Assembly: GCA_021014945.1 (NCBI GenBank)
Contig: MU266501.1
Location: forward strand, 1 to 59,842
Reading direction: 5' to 3'
Length of the DNA stretch: 59,842 bases
From: Leucogyrophana mollusca
Taxonomy: Eukaryota; Basidiomycota; Agaricomycetes; Boletales
Shown: positions 53,602 to 59,842 of the stretch, in pieces
How the letters are laid out: each line of letters opens with the position of its first letter
Position numbering within the stretch: position 1 is the stretch's first letter
Made by a program: the position numbers and the translations under genes
Notes under the pieces: model-generated
Told to the model about the DNA's origin: nothing
What the model saw: the letters and a program-made list of their open reading frames with translations, nothing else
Database searches by the model: none

Positions 53602-55500
53602 ATGGCAAACGAGCGTGCCGCATTCCAGGCTGAGGTCGCAGAAGTGGAGCAATGGTTCAAGGTAAGCCCCCTATTGGTCGGTGGCGAAAAACCTTGCTCA
53701 TCTTTTGCCACTGTATAGAGCCCTCGCTTTGCGAGAGTGAAACGCCCTTACACCGCTGCTCAGGTTGTTGCAAAGCGGGGTACTATCCCTATTAAATACC
53801 CCTCCGACCTCCAGGGCAAGAAGCTCTTTGCGCTCCTTTCCGAACATGCAAAGAATGGGACGCCCTCCCATACTTATGGAGCGTGAGTGTCACCACCAGC
53901 TGCAGGTCCTGTGGGGAGGTGCTAAAGGATGCCACGCATAGTCTTGACCCCGTGCAGATCACCCAGATGGCCAAGTACCTTGAGACCGTCTACGTTTCAG
54001 GGTGGCAGTCATCTAGCACGGCTGCCAGTACAAACGAGCCCGGTCCAGATCTTGCTGGTATGTGTCCATCCCGCTGTCGCCAACCTCCCATTCACATCCG
54101 ACATCAGACTACCCATCGAATACGGTCCCCAACAAGGTCGAGCACCTGTTCATGGCCCAGCTGTTCCACGACCGCAAACAACGCGAAGCTCGCTCAAACT
54201 TGTCAGAAGCCGAGCTCGCATCATCACCTTATATCGACTACCTCCGCCCCCTCGTCGCTGACGCCGATACTGGCCACGGTGGCCTCACCGCCATCATGAA
54301 GCTCGCCAAGATGTTCGTCGAGAAGGGTGCTGCAGGTATTCACATCGAGGACCAGGCTCCTGGAACGAAGAAGTGTGGCCACATGGCTGGCAAAGTGCTC
54401 GTCCCCATTTCCGAGCACATCAACCGCCTCGTTGCAATCCGACTCCAGTTTGACATCATGGGTGTTGAGAACTTGGTCATTGCACGGACAGACTCGGAGG
54501 CTGCTACTCTTATCACGTCGAACATCGATGACCGGGACCACCCTTTCATTCTGGGTTCGACCAACCCTTCGCTCCCATCTCTCGTCAACGTTATGACAGA
54601 TGCCGAAAATGCTGGCAAGTCGGGCGACGATCTTCAGGCTATCGAGGATGCCTGGACGGCATCTGCAAACCTCCAACGTTTCTCCGAGACGCTTGCTGGC
54701 TCATTGAGCGCGCAAGGAGCCTCCAAAGCCAACATCGACAAGTTTGTTGCTCGCGTTGCACATGTTTCTTATCCCCAAGCTGTGTCTATCGCGCAAAAGG
54801 AGTTTGGCCTCAAGTCGGTCCCGTACTGGAACTGGGACTCGCCACGGACGCGCGAGGGCTTCTTCCGCTACCAGGGCGGTACCCAATGTGCGATCAAGCG
54901 ATCAATCGAGTATGCACCCTACGCCGATGCTCTGTGGATGGAGACCAAGAAGCCAATTTTGTCCCAGGCTCGCGAGTTCGCGCATGGTGTCCACTCTGTA
55001 CGCCCTGGTCACTGGCTGGCGTACAACTTGAGCCCGTCGTTCAACTGGGATGCTGCCGGGCTTGGTACGAACGACATGAAGGACTTTGTTTGGGAGCTGG
55101 GCAAGCTTGGCTTCTGCTGGCAGTTCATCACGGTCAGTGCCTCGATCTTTGGTAAACCATGATGAGAAGCTGACTACGTGTTTGCTTCATAGCTGGGTGG
55201 TCTCCACTCGAATGCCTACATTAGCGACCTGTTCGCCAAGGCATATGCGAAGGAGGGCATGAAGGCCTACGTCGAGATCGTGCAGCGCAGGGAGCGCGAG
55301 ATTGACTGCGATGTGTTGACACACCAGAAGGTACTTCCTCCGATTCACCATGTCTTCAACTCATGCTGATGTCGTTCGACGTATAGTGGAGCGGCGCAGA
55401 TTATGCCGACAACCTCATTAAAACTGTTACTGGCGGTGTCTCGTCGACAGCAGCCATGGGCAAGGGCGTGACGGAAGACCAGTTCAGGTCGAAGCTGTGA
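53602..55500 (+). CDS. ICL1: Isocitrate lyase, peroxisomal
   Basis: Split gene from ATG 53602 ([20 protein letters not shown]) to TGA 55498-55500. Exons encode the TIM-barrel enzyme: [38 protein letters not shown] with the catalytic KKCGH cysteine, and [41 protein letters not shown] and a C-terminal EDQFRSKL complete it. The final SKL is a canonical PTS1 peroxisome signal. It cleaves isocitrate to succinate and glyoxylate for growth on acetate, fatty acids or, in wood-rot fungi, for oxalate-linked metabolism. In-frame introns lie near 53662-53718, 53883-53940, 54059-54107, 55134-55191 and 55332-55386. Length fits the fungal enzyme (about 530 residues). Confidence 0.96.
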
Positions 55501-55984
55501 TTTTGAGTGCACATAGATTATCAGACTGGGGTTGTTACTGTACTTATCTCTCCATCGCATCTGCATCTTGTAAAAACATTACAAATGGAGCGCTACTATC
55601 CAACTTGTCTTGGTCCACAAAAAGGCTGTAGCCTGTAAGCGGCTGTGGACGACGCATGATCGCGAGGTACCTCGAGAGTTTTTCGTCCCATCATTTTCGT
55701 ATGCTGCGCGATAACAGAAGATTGGGCGGCCAGTGACTGAACTATCCGGAAGCAGAGGATATTCGGTCAAGATGGATCTGACCGAGTGTTGACAGAACTC
55801 GAGCCGCTTCAACGTTTGTCGGCATCGGCCGAGGTACTTTCCACTTGATCCACCACTTTCTTCCGCTCACCAATCCATCATCCTGCATCAATTCATGGTA
55901 GGCTAATCACAGACTAACGCAGATATTGAAAGAACAGATGGGCCAATTCCCTTGAAGAATCATTTGATTGCATCTCCAAGCCGT
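55501..55984. other. Intergenic region, convergent 3' ends
   Basis: This lies between the stop codons of isocitrate lyase (plus) and the glutathione transferase (minus). Short open frames lack motifs. It should hold both terminators; no gene was seen. Confidence 0.45.
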
Positions 55985-57040
55985 CTAGGGAACTGCAACA
56001 CCAGCTTGTACCCCTTGACGAGCTTCAATACGATCGAACCATGCCTACCACCACATTCCAATTAATAATTCGCGTCTTGACAAGAAGGGCGGAAACTACC
56101 TTGAAGTTGGGCCACTCGTCTAAGGTCTCGATCCCGGCAAATGTATGGCCACGAACCCTGGATGTGATAAAATCAGAATGTCGCCCCATGGCACCGCGCA
56201 TGCGATTTCTGGACGTACCAGGGGAAGACGTTGATGTCTGCGATGCTGTATGTGCCCCTTCCCGGACCAGCGAGATAGTCTCGATCGGCGAGACGGATTT
56301 CCATGACATTGTACAAACGTTTCGTCTCGTCAAGGTAGCCTGGTTTTAGTGGTCAAAAGCAAAATTACAGCAGGTTTTAGCAGCACCTACGTTTCTTGGC
56401 ATAGGGTATGTCCTCAGGCGCGGCCCTGCGGAAATGGTTTGCTGTTTTCGAGACAAGTTAGCACAAACGGCTCCTCTTCTCTTCTGGTGAACTGACATTG
56501 TCCTTGCATAGGGCCAACACCTCCGTGCTATATCCCGTTTCGTCAGTTTCATCGAATTCTTGTACGGTGAGACCTTACTGCGAAGAAAATCCATTGTAGC
56601 ATCTCGCTGTAATCATTGGGTTGCTTGGCGGGATCGAAGGCAAACTTCTGCTCCTTGTCGTAGTGCTGTTCAAGGTACAATAAAATAGCAGCGGTCTCAA
56701 ATACTGCAAAATTGTTGCGTGAACGGTCGACCAGAACCGGGATGCGACCGTTGGGGTTCAGCTTGATGAACCATGGCTCTTTCTGGGTGTTCTTCGAGAT
56801 GTCGATCTTCTCGACGCTGAAATTATGTTAGGGGCCTGATGCACCGAGATAGGCGTTGCATCACGCTCACTCGTAGTCCACTGCTGAGCCGTAGATGGCC
56901 TTGAGTTCTTCTAGAAATACGGAGACTTTACGGCCATTGGGGGTGCCAGCCGTGTACAGAAGGAAAGGCTTTGAAGACATGGTGTTTCGAGATGTGAATG
57001 TTCGTGATATGGAGCTGAGACGGTTGAGAGTGGATGCCAT
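55985..57040 (-). CDS. Glutathione S-transferase, Ure2-like
   Basis: Split minus-strand gene ending at the TAG at 55985-55987 ([12 protein letters not shown]). The core begins [20 protein letters not shown] (ATG 56980), with the TPNGRKVS loop typical of Ure2p-like GSTs. It continues through [27 protein letters not shown], and [19 protein letters not shown], which carries the glutathione-binding ET/S motif. The second helix bundle includes [14 protein letters not shown], and near the end [18 protein letters not shown]. An upstream in-frame ATG at 57040 adds [20 protein letters not shown], which looks like a mitochondrial presequence; both starts may be used. It probably conjugates or reduces electrophiles; Ure2-like GSTs are expanded in wood-decay fungi. 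Confidence 0.85.
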
Positions 57041-57440
57041 TGCTGGGTATGCACTTTTTATAACGCGCTGGATTCCTATACTTATGATATATGACGTTCC
57101 ACAGGCATCACGTAGTTGCTGCATCAGCAAACGCAATTATCAATAACACTCGGCTCGGACACAACGCTCAGTCAGCAGGCCACGATTAGATTGTTGGTGA
57201 ACAGAGGATTGGTAAACAAGTCGTAAGTTAACCCCTTCGTACACTGAACACTGAACGCTAGCGCTTTTGATCTGTCAGCGTCGATGCTTCTTGAACACCC
57301 GTTATAATATATGTACCCTATAAGCTATAGTATAAGAAACTAGTGTTACACTGTACAAGTAAATTCGGGGCAAAGATTATTAGCGCTGACAAGGTATGGT
57401 TACGCCTGCCTCAGCAACCCAAGGTATTAATGGGGTTCTA
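57041..57440. other. Intergenic region between two minus-strand genes
   Basis: This is AT-rich in part (TATAATATATG near 57303) and without a gene. It contains the downstream end of the dehydrogenase gene and the GST promoter. Confidence 0.4.
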
Positions 57441-58527
57441 TTAGTTTCCTTCCGCAGCCTTGCGCTGGAACGCTTGCATTCGCAAAATGCCTTCAAGCTT
57501 CCCTGACTCATACTTGGCATATCTCCGCGCGGCTCGACCGACGGGAATCTGTACGTCTCCTCGCTCCAGGCACACCATCGTAGCCTTGGTGAACTGTTCC
57601 AACGGCATCCAGATTCCGGAATAAGCCTCCGCACCTCCTTGACCTGCGTGATGCACTGAGTTAAGAATTATGAGAGCAACCACAAATCGGTGCTCGACTT
57701 ACGTTCATGAAGCTCGGACTCAACCAGACTGCGGGAGGGTTGAGTACAGGCATAAGCACGATCAGAGTGGCCAAAGTACTGACGGTGGTATGATCTCGAC
57801 AACGTGAACGTTCTGGTTTTTCAGCTGGACGTTCAGCGACAAGCTCAAGCTGTGAAGAGCAGCTTTAGTGGCGCAATAGTTTGGTGCACCGGGAACAGGG
57901 GCGATGCCAAGGTTCGAGGATATCGTATAGATAAAGCTCGGGCGAGTTTCCTGTGCATGGTGGTCAGCAGAACAGAGGGGGCATGAAATGTGCGACTAAC
58001 CCCAATCTTGATTAGATGAGGAAGGAAGAATGTGATCATGCTGACGATAGAAATATAGTTGACGGTGAGTTCGCTTATTACATCTACGGAGCGAATTGAG
58101 CATTCGGCGTAAAATATTTCAGAGCGGCGCAAGTTTGCTCACCATCAAGGTTAATCGTTTCGGGCTCGGAGAAGTCGGATATGTGTTGGATCCCGCTGGA
58201 AAACATGACTGCATCCAGCTGTCACTGAAAGTCAGACAAAGAGCACCGGCGCAGGGCATGACGATGTACCTCTGGAAACTGCTCGATGATGTCGTCGATC
58301 GATGCTTTCAACGATGTACGGTCAATTGTGACGTCGAGCTGTACGGCCTTGAGCCTTCCGTCGCCCCCGTGAGCGGCAACCAGCTCGTCTAGCCGTTCTT
58401 TACGACGGCCGCAGACGATGACAGTGGGCTTAGAGGGTAAAGCTAAGATGCTGAGGGCGAGCGAGCGTCCTATGCCAGCAGTGGATCCGACGATGAGGAT
58501 GCATTTGCTGTCGTTGATGGAAGGCAT
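57441..58527 (-). CDS. Short-chain dehydrogenase/reductase (DltE/YdfG-like)
   Basis: Split gene from ATG 58527 (MPSINDSKCILIVGSTAGIG) to the stop at 57441. The cofactor motif is GSTAGIGRS; CGRRKERLDEL favours NADP(H). Exon 2 gives LDAVMFSSGIQHISDFSEPE, then ELTVNYISIVSMITFFLPHL, and ISSNLGIAPVPGAPNYCATK with the catalytic Tyr and Lys. The C-terminal exon is GILRMQAFQRKAAEGN. The organisation resembles DltE-type SDRs of fungi, about 260-280 residues. The substrate is unknown. A TATA box lies 47 bases upstream of the ATG. Confidence 0.85.
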
Positions 58528-59842
58528 TGTGATGGGTGATTGTGATTCTGGAGATTGTACAATTTGAAGTTCCTTTATATACCTTTGGGAGTGATGCTAG
58601 TCCGCGTCATCGACCTGCTCGGTTGGTATACCTGAAGTGAACACTGGGAGTATGAGCGCTGAGGGTGCTGCGAGTGTCAAGGGCATTGATGGACCATTTT
58701 CAAGATCACTGATGTCGTATCCGTGTGGACGGTTCCGCTGACAGGCCTCTGATGGGATGCGCAGTCCCGACCGTTGCAAAGCTGATTCATTGCATCACAT
58801 TCTGTGGCTTTGCATACACGAATGTCGGATGAAGTCAACCCTTTGACAAGTGGCATTTGTAACACACCTCGACACTCCACTTAACTACGGACTGGGCCCT
58901 TGAAGCGGATGAAATCAACAATAGATTCTGAGAATGTGTATCGCTTATGATCACGAAGAGACAACCTGATAGCGTTGCTATGAAGGTTTGACTCGTCGCA
59001 CTACAAGGGACCCGTGGTATTGTGCGGAGGCCAGTGTTCCAGAACGGCTTTTCGCTGCATACCATGTACCGATGAACGCCACAGATGAGGTTCACCTGAG
59101 TTACTGCTCAAACGTTGTGTCGAGCTCGGTGTAGCATTGGGCAGATTTGGTTACTCGCCAGGACAAATGTAGCCGGCTGATAGTCTGATTGCAGCACGAA
59201 ATGGTCCGGGATTAGTGGGCTAACCACCGCTACATCTCGAAGCAATGGCAGCTGTTCAGAAGTCTTTTGTCCGCAGGTGCTAGTGAGCGCGTTTGCGTGG
59301 TCGCCGTCGTAGCGTTGACATCTGTGGCCTTTGCTGACAGAGAACGACTGTCCTCCTTCAAGATATTAATGCCCACGTAACCTGGTCGTAGACTCGTCGG
59401 CAGCCATAGACATAAGAGCGGGTTTGGAACTCTGGCACGCAGCCATCCCGTGTCAATGTCACGAGCAACAGCGAGCAACCGAGCACTTGTCGAAGCGAAG
59501 CAAAAGCAGAGTGTGAGAATTTGAGTTCAGGTCTGCCAGTGCCAACATTCACTGCCTCAAAGCTTTCTGGTTTCTGGCTATGTGGGCACAACCATCAGAC
59601 TCGGACAGTCTCCAGACTGGGAATGAGTGTTGACTTGCCAACTTCTAGCCAAATGACTGGGTCTCAGTCTCCCAGTCTCAACCATCAATTTGTTTATGTG
59701 GGTCCCATATAGTTTGCCAACCCTATCCACACCTGAGACACGGCGGAATCTGCACGAGGAACAGATGCGGGAAAGACCGGAGAAAATTTTGTCATTCTGT
59801 GACCTTGTCTGGGCAACGAACAGAGACAATTAATGATATTCA
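58528..59842. other. Right-end region without recognised gene
   Basis: About 1.3 kb. All open frames are under 90 codons, overlap on both strands, and show no motif or plausible exon chain. It may be intergenic DNA or the edge of a gene that lies outside the window. Confidence 0.45.
58574..58581 (-). promoter_or_regulatory. TATA box of the downstream SDR gene
   Basis: TATATAAA on the minus strand lies 47 bases before the ATG at 58527. The spacing suits a core promoter with a short leader. Confidence 0.6.

Noticed and set aside
58597..59829. Several 60-90-codon open frames at the right end
   Set aside because: None shows a domain, a splice chain or codon character that stands out from chance frames.

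Overview
The window looks like nuclear DNA of a filamentous basidiomycete, probably an Agaricomycete. Genes are dense and lie on both strands. Nearly all are split by short introns of about 50-60 bases with GTNNGT donors and pyrimidine-AG acceptors. Encoded families are eukaryotic: Prp8, Alg7, CapZ alpha, Prp24/SART3, phospholipase D with PX and PH regions, and a peroxisomal isocitrate lyase. No bacterial-style operon, CRISPR array, rRNA gene or convincing tRNA gene was seen. Species cannot be fixed from sequence alone. Exon limits given to the base were worked out by hand from frame and splice-site agreement; other limits are approximate.

Layout. 0.2-5 kb: Prp24/SART3-like U6 snRNP recycling factor (-). 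5-6.5 kb: F-box protein (+). 6.7-9.5 kb: a short-chain dehydrogenase and an FAD-dependent flavoprotein in tandem (+). 9.9-16.1 kb: phospholipase D (+), tail-to-tail with a small Dabb protein (-). 17.4-26.2 kb: PRP8 with about 30 introns (+). 26.4-30.0 kb: PH-domain protein with a remote first exon (-). 30.8-32.0 kb: SIKE/FGFR1OP2-like coiled-coil protein, a candidate STRIPAK component (-).

32.0-38.7 kb is the accessory part. A roughly 2.5 kb block is tandemly duplicated; each copy carries a GNAT acetyltransferase and a small secreted six-cysteine protein. A third, more diverged GNAT copy follows. The middle GNAT is broken by a 5-base deletion, while both secreted-protein genes stay open once an intron is recognised. 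The second block also holds 652 bases that the first lacks.

39.4-45.2 kb: SAP-domain protein, PHD-finger protein with a VPARKT repeat array, and F-actin capping protein alpha (all -). 45.3 kb: mitochondrial ribosomal protein L20 (+). 46.6-49.0 kb: malic enzyme (+). 49.3-51.2 kb: an apparent SET-domain/Tad3 fusion (-), head-to-head with ALG7 (+, 51.3-53.1 kb). 53.6-55.5 kb: isocitrate lyase with a C-terminal SKL (+). 56-57 kb: Ure2-like glutathione transferase (-). 57.4-58.5 kb: a second short-chain dehydrogenase (-). The last 1.3 kb shows no recognisable gene.

Most genes are independent housekeeping units. Shared themes are splicing (Prp24-like and Prp8), C4/C2 carbon metabolism (malic enzyme and isocitrate lyase) and chromatin-type domains (SAP, PHD, SET). 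The most unusual features are the SET-Tad3 fusion, the duplicated GNAT/secreted-protein block, and two introns with GC donors.
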